Shown: piece by piece, positions 1 through 8,845 of the stretch | How the letters are laid out: the number at the start of each line of letters is the position of its first letter | Numbering within the stretch: the first letter of the stretch is position 1 | DNA from: DASUPK01 sp963833375 | GTDB taxonomy: Bacteria > Actinomycetota > Thermoleophilia > Solirubrobacterales > 70-9 | NCBI GenBank assembly: GCA_963833375.1 | Contig: CAWHXR010000001.1 | Location: forward strand, 372,001-436,000 | DNA length: 64,000 nucleotides | Direction: 5' to 3' | Notes under the pieces: model-generated | What the model was told of the DNA's origin: nothing | The model's input: only the letters and a program-made list of their open reading frames with translations | Databases searched by the model: none | Position numbers and translations under genes: made by a program

Positions 1-2
1 GG

Positions 3-740
3 GCTCCGGCGCCGATCGTGCTCGCAGCGCTGATCCCCGGCGTCCTCGCCCTGGGACGGCCACGCCCCGCCTACGCGCTGCAGCTCGCCCTCACCTTTCT
101 CTGGCTCGCGATCGGGTCCGGCGAGCCCGGTGTGGCGGCACTGGTGGCGATCCTGGGGGCTCCCCTGCTGGCACCCGCCATCGATCCCGAGGCGATCGCG
201 CTCCCCGGTCTCGCCCCGATCCTCGGCCTGCTCGGCCTCGGCCCGGTGTATCCGGCGCTGGCGGGCCTGACCCGCGGCGCCGCGAGCCGAGCCCTGCTGG
301 GAGGGATCGGATACATCTGGATCGCGGCCTGGGAGGAGCTTGCGCACCGCACCCTGCTGCTCGGCCCAGTGGCGGATCCGCCGGCGGGGTGGGAGGGGTC
401 GGCGAGCACCGCGATCAGCGACGTGATCGCCCCCCTGATCGACGGGTCCGTGCTCGCCGCGGCGGGGATCTTCGCGGCCGCGGCGCTCGTCCTGCCTCTC
501 CTGGTGCGGGGCCGCACGCCGCTGATCGACGCGCTCGGTGCGCTGATCTGGGCCGCCGGGCTGATCACCGCGCTCCGCCTCGTCGCAGGCAGCACTAGCC
601 CGCCGGGCCTGCTCTTCGGCGCCCTCTTGGCCGCGGTCGTGGCGGCACTCCTCACCCGCAAGCTGGGCCCGCCCTCGAACTACCCCGACGATCCCTCGAC
701 GAGCGCCAGCCCGACGCTGTTGCGTAGCGTGGGGCACTAG
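3..740 (+). CDS. C-terminal part of a multi-pass membrane protein (5' end outside window)
   Basis: The frame is open to the left edge, so the gene starts upstream. A GTG at position 18 is available but the reading frame continues through it. The visible part, about 245 residues, is almost entirely hydrophobic with roughly six membrane segments, followed by a short polar tail rich in Ser, Pro and Asp. It ends about 60 bases before fhaA on the same strand. In related actinobacteria a Ser/Thr kinase with a membrane-embedded C-terminal half can precede fhaA, so this may be the tail of such a kinase. That is inference from position; no catalytic motif is visible in the part present. Confidence 0.6.
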   Translation, partial: APAPIVLAALIPGVLALGRPRPAYALQLALTFLWLAIGSGEPGVAALVAILGAPLLAPAIDPEAIALPGLAPILGLLGLGPVYPALAGLTRGAASRALLGGIGYIWIAAWEELAHRTLLLGPVADPPAGWEGSASTAISDVIAPLIDGSVLAAAGIFAAAALVLPLLVRGRTPLIDALGALIWAAGLITALRLVAGSTSPPGLLFGALLAAVVAALLTRKLGPPSNYPDDPSTSASPTLLRSVGH

Positions 741-799
741 CATTTCGCACCCGGCTCCGCCCGAGCCGCCGGCCAACCCATCGATCCAAGGACTCTCCG

Positions 800-1567
800 A
801 TCAGCGTTCTGCGCAACCTTGAAGCTCGCATAGAGGGCCTCGTCGAGGGCGTCTTCAGCCGCGCCTTCAGCTCCGGCGTGCAGCCGGTGGAGATCGCGCG
901 CAAGCTCGCCAAGGAGATGGACGCCCACAAGACCGCCTCCGTGCAGCGCGTCTACGTGCCGAATGAGTACACGGTCTGGCTCTGCCCGGACGACTACGAG
1001 CGCTTCAAGGACTACGAGTCCTCGCTGGCCCAGGAGCTCAGCGGCCACCTGCTCGAGCACGCGCGCCATCACGACTACGACCTGCTCACCCGCCCGGTCG
1101 TCAACCTGGACCAGGATGAGCGCCTCCGTCTCGGGGAGTTCGGGATCCAGACGCGGCTGGTGCGCCCGCCTCAGGGACGGGGCGCCGAGCCCACGCAGGG
1201 GGAGCACGGCCACACGATGGTCTACTCGGCGACCCAGGCGCAGAAGGCGCGCTCCAAGCGCCGCCCCGATGCCGCCTACTCCGAGACCCGCGCGATCGTC
1301 TCCGTTGACGACCGCCGCTACGTCCTGGACGGCCCGACGGCGACGCTCGGGCGCTCGAAGGAATGCGACTGCATCATCGACGACCCCAACATCTCGCGTC
1401 GGCATGCCGAGCTGCGCCGATCGAACGTGGGGGACTGGCAGATCGTCGACCTCAACTCCACCAACGGGGTGAAGGTCAACGGCCGCCGCGTCGCCAACGC
1501 CCGTCTGTCTCCGGGCGACGAGATCACCCTGGGAACCAAGGTCTTCGCCTTCGACATCGAGCAGTGA
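800..1567 (+). CDS. fhaA: FhaA-type protein: DUF3662 plus FHA domain
   Basis: This is a cytoplasmic phosphothreonine-binding adaptor of the PknB/PstP system. About 255 residues: the N-terminal DUF3662 region (roughly 1-120, with VQPVEIARKLAKEMD) and a C-terminal FHA domain (about 170-252) with the GRS, SRRHAE and STNG motifs that bind phosphothreonine. The family N-terminus continues upstream of the first canonical start (GTG at 878): the upstream residues read SVLRNLEARIEGLVEGVF, which matches the family. The only start-like codon at the right place is ATC at 800, seven bases after AAGGA (788-792). There is no ATG, GTG or TTG in frame between the stop at 725 and 878. The gene overlaps fhaB by 4 bases. 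The family assignment is certain; the start codon is inference. Confidence 0.85.
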   Translation: MSVLRNLEARIEGLVEGVFSRAFSSGVQPVEIARKLAKEMDAHKTASVQRVYVPNEYTVWLCPDDYERFKDYESSLAQELSGHLLEHARHHDYDLLTRPVVNLDQDERLRLGEFGIQTRLVRPPQGRGAEPTQGEHGHTMVYSATQAQKARSKRRPDAAYSETRAIVSVDDRRYVLDGPTATLGRSKECDCIIDDPNISRRHAELRRSNVGDWQIVDLNSTNGVKVNGRRVANARLSPGDEITLGTKVFAFDIEQ

Positions 1568-2028
1568 ACGACCTCGAGCCGCTAGCGGTAGCGCTCAAGT
1601 TCGGCTTCCTGGCCGTGCTCTATCTGTTCCTGTTCTGGGTCACACGCATGGCCCTCCGCGACCTGCGGGGCACGGCTTCACCCGGCTACGAAACGGGCTA
1701 CCACGACGTCCTCGGGGGCGATCAGGGAGCGACCGACGCCTTCCTCGTCGTCCAGGAGGGCGGCGGGCTGCCCAAGGACGAGCACTTCGACCTTTTCGGC
1801 GGTGTCTCCCTGGGGCGCTCCGCCGATGCCGACATCCGGCTCGACGACCGCTACGCGTCCGGCTTCCACGCGAGGGTGTTCAACCGGTCGGGCGGGTACT
1901 TCGTGGAGGACCTGAACTCGACCAACGGAACCCTGCTCAACTCCCGCGAGTTGCACGGAGAGGCCGAGCTCACCCCCGGTGACGTGATCCGAATCGGCGA
2001 CACTGAGTTCCGCTTCGAGGTCTCCTGA
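1564..2028 (+). CDS. fhaB: FhaB/FipA-type membrane-anchored FHA protein
   Basis: FhaB (FipA) links PknA/PknB signalling to the division and elongation machinery. The protein has 154 residues: one membrane segment near residues 11-29, a short linker, and an FHA domain from about residue 70 with GRSADADI, SGFHARV and LNSTNGT motifs. The start is GTG at 1564 within the GTGA overlap with the fhaA stop. Longer open-frame extensions upstream are shadow coding of fhaA. The stop TGA overlaps the ATG of pstP by one base, so translation is probably coupled through the operon. Confidence 0.9.
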   Translation: MNDLEPLAVALKFGFLAVLYLFLFWVTRMALRDLRGTASPGYETGYHDVLGGDQGATDAFLVVQEGGGLPKDEHFDLFGGVSLGRSADADIRLDDRYASGFHARVFNRSGGYFVEDLNSTNGTLLNSRELHGEAELTPGDVIRIGDTEFRFEVS

Positions 2029-3272
2029 TGCTGACCGTCGCAGAAGAGGCTCACAAGACAGACACCGGGCGCCAGCGCCACGCCAACGAGGATTCCTACT
2101 TCGCCCGGGCGCCCCTGTTCGCGGTCGCCGACGGGATGGGTGGAGCCCAGGCCGGCGAGGTCGCCTCTCGCATCGCCGCCGGCGCCTTCGAGCGCCGCGG
2201 GCAGGTGAGCGATGACGCGTCCGCGGAGGGCCAGCTCGAGGAGATCGCGCAGCATGCGAACCGCGAGATCCATCGGCTCGCCCAGGAGGACTCCTCCCGC
2301 GCCGGCATGGGCACGACCCTGACCGCGGCGATGGTCCGCGACGACGAGGTCGCCTTCGGCCATGTCGGCGACAGCCGCGCCTACGTCTACCGCGACGGGC
2401 AGCTCAAGCGGCTGACCAAGGACCACTCCCTGGTGGAGGAGCTGCGGCGCCAGGGCCGGCTGACCGAAGAGCAGGCGGAGGAGCACCCGCAGCGGTCGAT
2501 CATCACCCGGGCCCTGGGCCCGGAGCCGAGCGTGAACGTCGACACGATGACCTTTCCTGCGAAGAACGGCGACGTCTTCCTGCTCTGCAGCGACGGCCTC
2601 ACCACGATGGTCTCCGACGACGAGATCCGCCAGATCCTCGGTGAGGCGAGGAGCCTGCGGAGCGCTGTCAACAAGCTGGTCGACACGGCGAACCGCGGCG
2701 GTGGTCGGGACAACATCACCGCGGTCGCCTTCCGGCTCGTCGACGCTGACGCGAAGGAGGGCGAGGAGAGCGCCACCCTGATCGCCCGGACCGCCGAAAC
2801 CGCGGGCCTCACCAGCGAGCGGGTGCGCGCCGCCACCGACCGGATCCGGGGCCGCGGCCCGATGCCTGCTCCTTCCCGCCGCCGGCGGCTGATCGGCATC
2901 GGCCTGGCGGTGCTTGCGGCCGTGGTGGTGATCGCCGGAGGCCTCCTGCTCGCCCGCTCCGTGTACTTCCTCGGGACCGACGATCAGGGCAATGTCGCCC
3001 TCTACCGAGGCCTCCCGTACCAGCTGCCACTCGGGATCAGTCTCTATTCGAAGCAGTACTCGGTGCCGGTGCAGGAGGGCACCCTCTCCGAGGAGCGCCA
3101 GAGGGCGGTCACCGGCCACACGCTGCGGGGCAAGGGCGACGCCACCGACCTCGTCAACGACATCAAGCTGAGGCCAACCGAGGGGCTGCCGCCCCCGCCT
3201 CCACCACCCGCCAAGAAGAAGAACAAGAAGTCCGGGGCCGGCACCAAGGGCAAGCAGGCGCAGAAGAGTTGA
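2028..3272 (+). CDS. pstP: PstP-type PP2C Ser/Thr phosphatase
   Basis: This phosphatase reverses PknB-type phosphorylation of envelope and division proteins. It has 414 residues. The PP2C catalytic domain spans about 1-235 with the metal-binding motifs VADGMGGAQAGE, GHVGDSRAY, CSDGLTTMV and GGGRDNIT. A cytoplasmic linker is followed by one membrane helix near 288-311 and a short extracellular region ending in a Pro run and a Lys-rich tail. This is the usual mycobacterial PstP layout. The ATG overlaps the fhaB stop, and the stop overlaps the TTG start of the next gene. Confidence 0.93.
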   Translation: MLTVAEEAHKTDTGRQRHANEDSYFARAPLFAVADGMGGAQAGEVASRIAAGAFERRGQVSDDASAEGQLEEIAQHANREIHRLAQEDSSRAGMGTTLTAAMVRDDEVAFGHVGDSRAYVYRDGQLKRLTKDHSLVEELRRQGRLTEEQAEEHPQRSIITRALGPEPSVNVDTMTFPAKNGDVFLLCSDGLTTMVSDDEIRQILGEARSLRSAVNKLVDTANRGGGRDNITAVAFRLVDADAKEGEESATLIARTAETAGLTSERVRAATDRIRGRGPMPAPSRRRRLIGIGLAVLAAVVVIAGGLLLARSVYFLGTDDQGNVALYRGLPYQLPLGISLYSKQYSVPVQEGTLSEERQRAVTGHTLRGKGDATDLVNDIKLRPTEGLPPPPPPPAKKKNKKSGAGTKGKQAQKS

Positions 3273-4606
3273 GCGCGCGCACCCGCGAGCTCTTTGCCCT
3301 GATCCCGGTCGCGCTCCTGGTCACGGCTGGGTTCACCGCCGTGCTGATCACCAACTCGGATCAGCTCGGCAACCTGAGCATCTTCTACGGCGGGTATTTC
3401 CTCGCCCTCTGCGTCGCCACCCACATCGTGATCCGGATCCGGCTACCCGACGCGGATCCCTTCCTCTTCCCTCTGGTGGCCCTCCTGGCCGGCTTCGGGA
3501 TGGTGATGCTCTACCGGCTCGACGAGGGCCTCGCCCGCGACCAGGCCAACTGGTTCGTGCTCGGCCTCGTCCTCTTCTCGGCCACGATCATCTTCCTGCG
3601 CGACTACGAGGCGCTCGAGCGGTACCGGTACCTGATCGCGCTGGCGGGGATCATCCTGCTGATCCTGCCGCGCTTCCTCGGCCACGCGACGAACGACGCG
3701 TTCCTCGCCATCGACCTCGGGCCGATCACCTTCCAGCCGACCGAGCTGGCGAAGATCTGCATCGTCGTCTTCCTCGCCAGCTATCTGAACGAGCGGCGCG
3801 AGGTGCTGGTGGTGGGCGCCCGGACGGTCGCCGGAGTGGTGCTGCCGCCCCTCAAGCACCTCGGCCCGCTGCTGGTCGTCTGGGGTGCCGCGATGGTTCT
3901 GCTGGTCTTCATCCGGGACCTGGGCAGCTCGGTGATGTTCTTCGGCGCCTTCCTGGCGCTGATCTACGTCGCGACCGCGCGGATCTCGTTCGTGATCATC
4001 GGGCTCTTGATGTTCGTGCTGGGCGCCTGGTTCTTCGCCCACACCGCCGCGCACATCCAGCAGCGCTTCGACATCTGGCTCGATCCGTTCCACGACGCAG
4101 GCGGGACCGGCTACCAGATCTCCCAATCGATCTTCGCGCAGGCGGATGGCGGGCTCTTCGGCAGGGGCCTCGGCAACTCCCTGGTGCAGCTGCCCGGTGC
4201 GACCGGCTGCCACGACTTCCCAGCCTGCGGGGCGATCCTGCCCGCCCCGCACACGGACTTCATCTACGCCGTGATCGTCGATGAGCTGGGGCTCTTCGGC
4301 GGGGCCGCGGTGGTGCTGATCTACGCGCTGATCGCAGAGCGCGGTTTCAAGACCGCGATCCTGGCGGAGGACGGCTTCTCCAAGCTGCTCGCCACGGGCC
4401 TGACGGCGATCTTCGCCCTGCAGGCGTTCGTGATCATCGGCGGCGTCACCCGCGTGATCCCGCTGACCGGCGTCACGCTGCCCTTCATCAGCTACGGCGG
4501 CAGCTCGATCGTCGCCAACTTCATCCTGCTCGCCCTCCTGCTGATGGTCTCCGACAAGTCGAGGCGACGGGTGCGGCTCGAGAACCAGGCGGAGGCCCTG
4601 GAATGA
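3269..4606 (+). CDS. rodA: FtsW/RodA/SpoVE family peptidoglycan glycosyltransferase
   Basis: A SEDS-family lipid II polymerase of 445 residues with about ten membrane segments. Family landmarks include LGPITFQPTELAKI, RDLGSSVMFFG, a long loop with the HTDFIYAVIVDELG motif, and PLTGVTLPFISYGGSS near the C-terminus. It starts at TTG 3269, overlapping the pstP stop, and is followed with a 4-base overlap by a class B penicillin-binding protein, its expected partner. Position in the fhaA-pknB operon matches mycobacterial rodA, but rodA and ftsW cannot be separated by eye, so the symbol is by synteny. Confidence 0.9.
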   Translation: MSARTRELFALIPVALLVTAGFTAVLITNSDQLGNLSIFYGGYFLALCVATHIVIRIRLPDADPFLFPLVALLAGFGMVMLYRLDEGLARDQANWFVLGLVLFSATIIFLRDYEALERYRYLIALAGIILLILPRFLGHATNDAFLAIDLGPITFQPTELAKICIVVFLASYLNERREVLVVGARTVAGVVLPPLKHLGPLLVVWGAAMVLLVFIRDLGSSVMFFGAFLALIYVATARISFVIIGLLMFVLGAWFFAHTAAHIQQRFDIWLDPFHDAGGTGYQISQSIFAQADGGLFGRGLGNSLVQLPGATGCHDFPACGAILPAPHTDFIYAVIVDELGLFGGAAVVLIYALIAERGFKTAILAEDGFSKLLATGLTAIFALQAFVIIGGVTRVIPLTGVTLPFISYGGSSIVANFILLALLLMVSDKSRRRVRLENQAEALE

Positions 4607-6042
4607 ACCGCCAGATCGTCAAGCTCTTCGGCTTCATCCTCGTCCTCTACGCGCTGCTCTTCGGCTTCACCTCGTACTGGTCGATCTTCGATTCCAGCTC
4701 GCTGAAGGCAAACACCGCCAACCGCAGGCCCCTGCTCGAAGAGGAGAAGATTCACCGCGGCGACATCCTCGCCGACGACGGCTCCGTGATCGCCCGCTCG
4801 ATCCCGCAGGGCAAGGGCAACAACAAGATCTACGTCCGCCGCTACCCGCGGGGAACGCTGTTCGGAAACCCGATCGGCTACAGCTTCGTGGACCGCGGGC
4901 GGGTGGGATTCGAGCTCTCCCACAACGACGAGCTCGTGGGGAACAAGACCGAGTTCCTCTCGGTCCTGGACCAGCTCCAGGGGCACGCCCAGGTTGGGGA
5001 CAAGGTCCAGTCCGCCCTCGATCCTCAGGCGCAGCGCGCGGCCATCGACGGGCTCGGCGGCCAGCGCGGTTCGGTGGTCGCGATCGTGCCCTCCACGGGC
5101 GAGGTCCGCGTGATGGCAAGTGTCCCCGAATACGACCCCAACCAGGTCCAGAACCCGAACGCCTTCCGGCGTCTCAACAGCGAGGGCAGCGCCCCGCTGT
5201 TCAACCGCGCGACGCAGGCCGGCTATCCGCCCGGCTCGACGATGAAGGTCGTGACCGCCACTGCCGCGCTCGACAGCGGAGAGTTCAGCCCCAGCTCGGT
5301 GCTCAGCGGCCGCTCGCCGCAGGTGATCGGCGGCGTTCCCCTGTCGAACTCGGGCGGCGAGCAGTTCGGCGACATCGACATGACCACCGCCCTGACCAAC
5401 TCGGTCAACACCTGGTGGGCTCAGGTTGGCGAGAAGCTGGGCAAGGACACGATGTTGAAGTACATGACCCGCTTCGGCTTCAACGCCAAGCCGCGGCTCG
5501 ACTACCCCGGCTTCCAGCTCGCCGCCAGCGGCGTCTACAACGGGAATCGCCTCCTGACCAGCAGCGATCCCATCGATATCGGCCGCGTGGCGATCGGGCA
5601 GGAACGGCTGCGCGTCACCCCGCTGCAGATGGCCGAGGTTGCCGCGGCGGTCGCCAACAAGGGCACCCTGATGGAGCCGCGGCTCTGGTCGAAGGTGATC
5701 GATCCCGACGGCCGCGAGACCAAGCTGAGCCCGGCCAAGCAGAGCGACGTGATGAGCGAGCAGACGGCCTCCCAGCTCAACACCATGATGCAGAGCGTCG
5801 TCTCGGAGGGAACCGGTACCGCTGCGGCGGTCTCGGGGATCGACGTGGCCGGCAAGACCGGTACCGCCGAGGTCTCGGGTGGGGTCAACCAGGCCTGGTT
5901 CATCGGCTTTGCCCCCGCGAACGACCCGAAGATCGCAATCGCGGTGACGGTGGAGCGGACCAGCGGCTTCGGCGGGCCGACCGCCGGACCGATCTTCAAG
6001 TCCGTCGCCGAGACGATCCTCGGTCAGGGGGGCGGGGGCTGA
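4603..6042 (+). CDS. pbpA: Class B penicillin-binding protein (transpeptidase)
   Basis: This D,D-transpeptidase crosslinks peptidoglycan with the SEDS partner encoded just upstream. It has 479 residues: an N-terminal membrane anchor (about 8-28), a pedestal region and a transpeptidase domain. Active-site motifs are SxxK as GSTMK (catalytic Ser near residue 212), SxN as TNSVNTWW, and KTG as AGKTGTAEV near the C-terminus. The ATG at 4603 overlaps the preceding stop, and its TGA overlaps the pknB ATG by one base. Size and position match mycobacterial PbpA. Confidence 0.92.
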   Translation: MNRQIVKLFGFILVLYALLFGFTSYWSIFDSSSLKANTANRRPLLEEEKIHRGDILADDGSVIARSIPQGKGNNKIYVRRYPRGTLFGNPIGYSFVDRGRVGFELSHNDELVGNKTEFLSVLDQLQGHAQVGDKVQSALDPQAQRAAIDGLGGQRGSVVAIVPSTGEVRVMASVPEYDPNQVQNPNAFRRLNSEGSAPLFNRATQAGYPPGSTMKVVTATAALDSGEFSPSSVLSGRSPQVIGGVPLSNSGGEQFGDIDMTTALTNSVNTWWAQVGEKLGKDTMLKYMTRFGFNAKPRLDYPGFQLAASGVYNGNRLLTSSDPIDIGRVAIGQERLRVTPLQMAEVAAAVANKGTLMEPRLWSKVIDPDGRETKLSPAKQSDVMSEQTASQLNTMMQSVVSEGTGTAAAVSGIDVAGKTGTAEVSGGVNQAWFIGFAPANDPKIAIAVTVERTSGFGGPTAGPIFKSVAETILGQGGGG

Positions 6043-7883
6043 TGACCAGTCCGCGCAAGGGCACCGTCGTCGACGAGCGGTACCGCCTGGAGCGGAAGAT
6101 CGGCACGGGCGGGATGGCCGACGTCTGGCTGGCCGAGGACGCCGAGCTCGACCGCGACGTCGCGATCAAGATCCTCCACGACCGCTTCGCCCAGGACAAG
6201 GAGTTCGTGCAGCGCTTCCAGCGCGAGGCGCAGTCCGCGGCTGGGCTCCAGCACCCGAACGTGGTCGGGGTGTTCGACCGGGGGGCCTTCCGCGACACGT
6301 ACTTCATCGCGATGGAGTACGTCGACGGGCCCTCGCTCAAGGAGCTCGTCAGGGGCGGGATGCGGATCCAGGACGCGATCGATTTCACCCGCCAGATCCT
6401 CAATGCGGCCCGGTTCGCGCACCGCAAGGGCATCATCCACCGTGACCTGAAGCCGCAGAACGTCCTGATCGACGACGAGGGCCGCGCCCGCGTCGCCGAC
6501 TTCGGGATCGCCCGCGGCGGCGAGAGCTCCGACATCACCGCAACGGGCTCGGTGATGGGCACGGCCCAGTACCTCTCGCCGGAGCAGGCGCAGGGGAAGC
6601 CGACGACGCCCCGCTCCGACATCTACTCGATCGGGGTGATCCTCTACGAGGCGCTCACCGGCAGGGTCCCGTTCGAGGGCGACAGCGCGGTGGCGGTGGC
6701 CCTCAAGCAGGTCTCCGAGGCGCCCCGCCGGCCGAGCGCGATCAACCCGGACATCCCGCCCGCGCTGGATGCGGTCGTGATGCGGGCGTTGGCCAAGGAT
6801 CCTGACGCGCGCTTCAAGGACGCCGACGCCTTCCTGAAGGCGCTCGACGCTGCCGAGCGGGCCCCCGACACTCCCCGCCCCCAGGACACCGCCGCCTATG
6901 CGGCGGTCTCCCCGGAGGGTGAGACCGACATCCCCGGCGAGGAGGAGGAGTACGAGGAGGTGGAGCGGGAGCGGCGGGGCCAATGGCGCTGGATCGCCCT
7001 GGGCCTGCTGGCCGTCGGCGTCGCCGCGCTGGTCGCCTTCGCTTTGACCAGGCCGGCGCACGTGTCGGTGCCGGACGTGATCGGCAAGGACGTCGACGTC
7101 GCGACCCAGATCCTCGACAAGCAGGGCCTCAAGTGGCGGATCAAGGCGGTGCCGAGCTTCGTCCCCCGCAACCAGGTGGTGGAGCAGGATCCGATCCCGA
7201 CCGACCGCGGCGGCGGCAAGGCGGAGGAGGGGTCGACGGTGACCCTCAACGTCAGCTCCGGCCCCGCTGTCGTCTCGGTGCCCAGCGTGGTCGGCCTCAG
7301 TCAGGCAGAGGCGATAAAACGCCTGCAAAAAGTGGGTTTTCGAGTGACGACGCAGCAGCAGTACTCCAAATCGGTGCCGCGGGGCGCGGTGATCGGAACC
7401 GAGCCGGCGGCCGGAACGCAGCTGTCGACCGCCCAGCCGGTGACCCTGCTGATCTCGCGAGGCGCCAACACGGTGACCGTCCCGAACGTGGTCGGTCTCG
7501 ATGACCAGGTCGCCCTGACGACGCTGCAGAACGCGGGCCTCGCCGGGGCCGAGGTTCAGCGCGACTCGACGGAGCCGCAGGGCAAGGTCCTGAGCCAGAG
7601 CCCCGGCGCCGGGAAGCGCGTCGCGCGCGGCTCACAGGTGACCATCTTCGCCTCGACCGGCGCGATCACCGTGCCGGACGTCACCGGCCAGGCCCGGAAG
7701 ACGGCGGTCACCGCGCTGAAGAAGGCGGGATTCACGGTCGCGGTGACCGAGGAGACGACCGCCGATCCCTCCGAGGTCGGACGGGTGATCTCCGAGTTCC
7801 CGCCCGGAGGGTCCCGCGGCCAGCGCGGCGACACCGTGACGATCTCCGTCGGCGTCAGCCCCCCGACCGCGACGACGCCATGA
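6042..7883 (+). CDS. pknB: PknB-type receptor Ser/Thr kinase with four PASTA domains
   Basis: A membrane kinase that senses muropeptides or lipid II and controls growth and division. It has 613 residues. The kinase domain (about 10-275) shows the glycine loop IGTGGMADVW, VAIKIL, HRDLKPQN and DFGIARG. An acidic juxtamembrane segment precedes a membrane helix near 313-335. Four extracellular PASTA repeats begin near residues 341, 410, 477 and 542, each with a VPxVxG opening. The ATG at 6042 follows the pbpA stop by overlap, and open frame further upstream is shadow coding of pbpA. Bases 7308-7345, inside the second PASTA domain, are notably AT-rich for this genome. Confidence 0.95.
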   Translation: MTSPRKGTVVDERYRLERKIGTGGMADVWLAEDAELDRDVAIKILHDRFAQDKEFVQRFQREAQSAAGLQHPNVVGVFDRGAFRDTYFIAMEYVDGPSLKELVRGGMRIQDAIDFTRQILNAARFAHRKGIIHRDLKPQNVLIDDEGRARVADFGIARGGESSDITATGSVMGTAQYLSPEQAQGKPTTPRSDIYSIGVILYEALTGRVPFEGDSAVAVALKQVSEAPRRPSAINPDIPPALDAVVMRALAKDPDARFKDADAFLKALDAAERAPDTPRPQDTAAYAAVSPEGETDIPGEEEEYEEVERERRGQWRWIALGLLAVGVAALVAFALTRPAHVSVPDVIGKDVDVATQILDKQGLKWRIKAVPSFVPRNQVVEQDPIPTDRGGGKAEEGSTVTLNVSSGPAVVSVPSVVGLSQAEAIKRLQKVGFRVTTQQQYSKSVPRGAVIGTEPAAGTQLSTAQPVTLLISRGANTVTVPNVVGLDDQVALTTLQNAGLAGAEVQRDSTEPQGKVLSQSPGAGKRVARGSQVTIFASTGAITVPDVTGQARKTAVTALKKAGFTVAVTEETTADPSEVGRVISEFPPGGSRGQRGDTVTISVGVSPPTATTP

Positions 7884-8845
7884 GGGTCGCGGTGCTGGGC
7901 GGCGGGACCTCGAGCGAGCATGAGGTCTCCGTGCGCTCGGCCGCGTCGGTGGCTGCCGGCCTCAGGGAGGCGGGTCACGAGACGGTCGAGGTGACGATCG
8001 GGCGGGACGGGCGCTGGTCCGCGGAGGGGGATCCCGTCAGCTTCTCTCCGGGGGACGGCCTGCTGCGCTGCGACGTCGCCTTCCCGGTGCTGCACGGCCC
8101 CGGTGGGGAGGACGGCAGCGTCCAGGGGGTGCTCGAGGTCCTCGACATCCCCTACGCCGGCTCGGACGTCGAGGCGTCGGCGATCTGCATGGACAAGCTC
8201 GTCTTCAAGGACCTGCTCGCCCGCCACGGGATCCCGCAGGTCGATTACTGTCGCGCCGGGGAGGATCAGTGGCGCGAGCTCGCCTCCGGCTTCGGGCAGC
8301 CGGTCTGGGTCAAGCCCGCCCGGCTCGGCTCCAGCGTCGGCATCGCGCCGGCGTCGGGGGAGGACGAGCTCGACCGCGCGGTCGAGCAGGCGAAGCGCCA
8401 CGACCCCCGCGTGATCGTCGAGGCGCCTGCTCCCGGCAAGGAGGTCGAGTGCTCGCTGCTGGGCAATGACGAACCGGTCGCCTCACCCCCCGGCGAGATC
8501 GTCACCAAGGGCCACGATTGGTACGACTACGAGGCCAAGTACGGGGAGGGCGGCATGGAACTGGTGGTGCCCGCGGAGATCTCGGCGGACGCCACCGAGC
8601 GCCTCCAGGAGCTGGCGCGTCGCGTCTTCGTGCTCTGTGGGTGCAGCGGGCTGGCGCGCTGCGACTTCTTCGTCGACGGGGAGGACGTCCTCGTCAACGA
8701 GCTCAACACGATCCCCGGCTTCACCGAGACCAGCGTCTACGGCAAGCTCTTCGAGGCGGACGGGATCTCCTACCCGGGGCTCTGCGACCGGCTCGTCAAG
8801 CTGGCGATCGAGCGCCACGAGCAGGCGCGCTCGTACGAGTTCTAG
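7880..8845 (+). CDS. ddl: D-alanine--D-alanine ligase
   Basis: This ATP-grasp enzyme makes the D-Ala-D-Ala dipeptide for peptidoglycan. It has 321 residues with the family motifs SSEHEVSVRSA near the start, LHGPGGEDGSVQG, WVKPARLGSSVG in the ATP-grasp core, and NELNTIPGFTETS near the C-terminus. The ATG overlaps the pknB stop by 4 bases, so it is the last gene of the forward operon. Its final 50 bases are overlapped by the convergent kinase gene. Confidence 0.93.
   Translation: MRVAVLGGGTSSEHEVSVRSAASVAAGLREAGHETVEVTIGRDGRWSAEGDPVSFSPGDGLLRCDVAFPVLHGPGGEDGSVQGVLEVLDIPYAGSDVEASAICMDKLVFKDLLARHGIPQVDYCRAGEDQWRELASGFGQPVWVKPARLGSSVGIAPASGEDELDRAVEQAKRHDPRVIVEAPAPGKEVECSLLGNDEPVASPPGEIVTKGHDWYDYEAKYGEGGMELVVPAEISADATERLQELARRVFVLCGCSGLARCDFFVDGEDVLVNELNTIPGFTETSVYGKLFEADGISYPGLCDRLVKLAIERHEQARSYEF

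Noticed and set aside
3443..4252. Long antisense open frame opposite ftsW/rodA (and many similar ones elsewhere)
   Set aside because: It is a by-product of high-GC codon usage; the product is low-complexity with no motif, while the sense strand has a clear family match.
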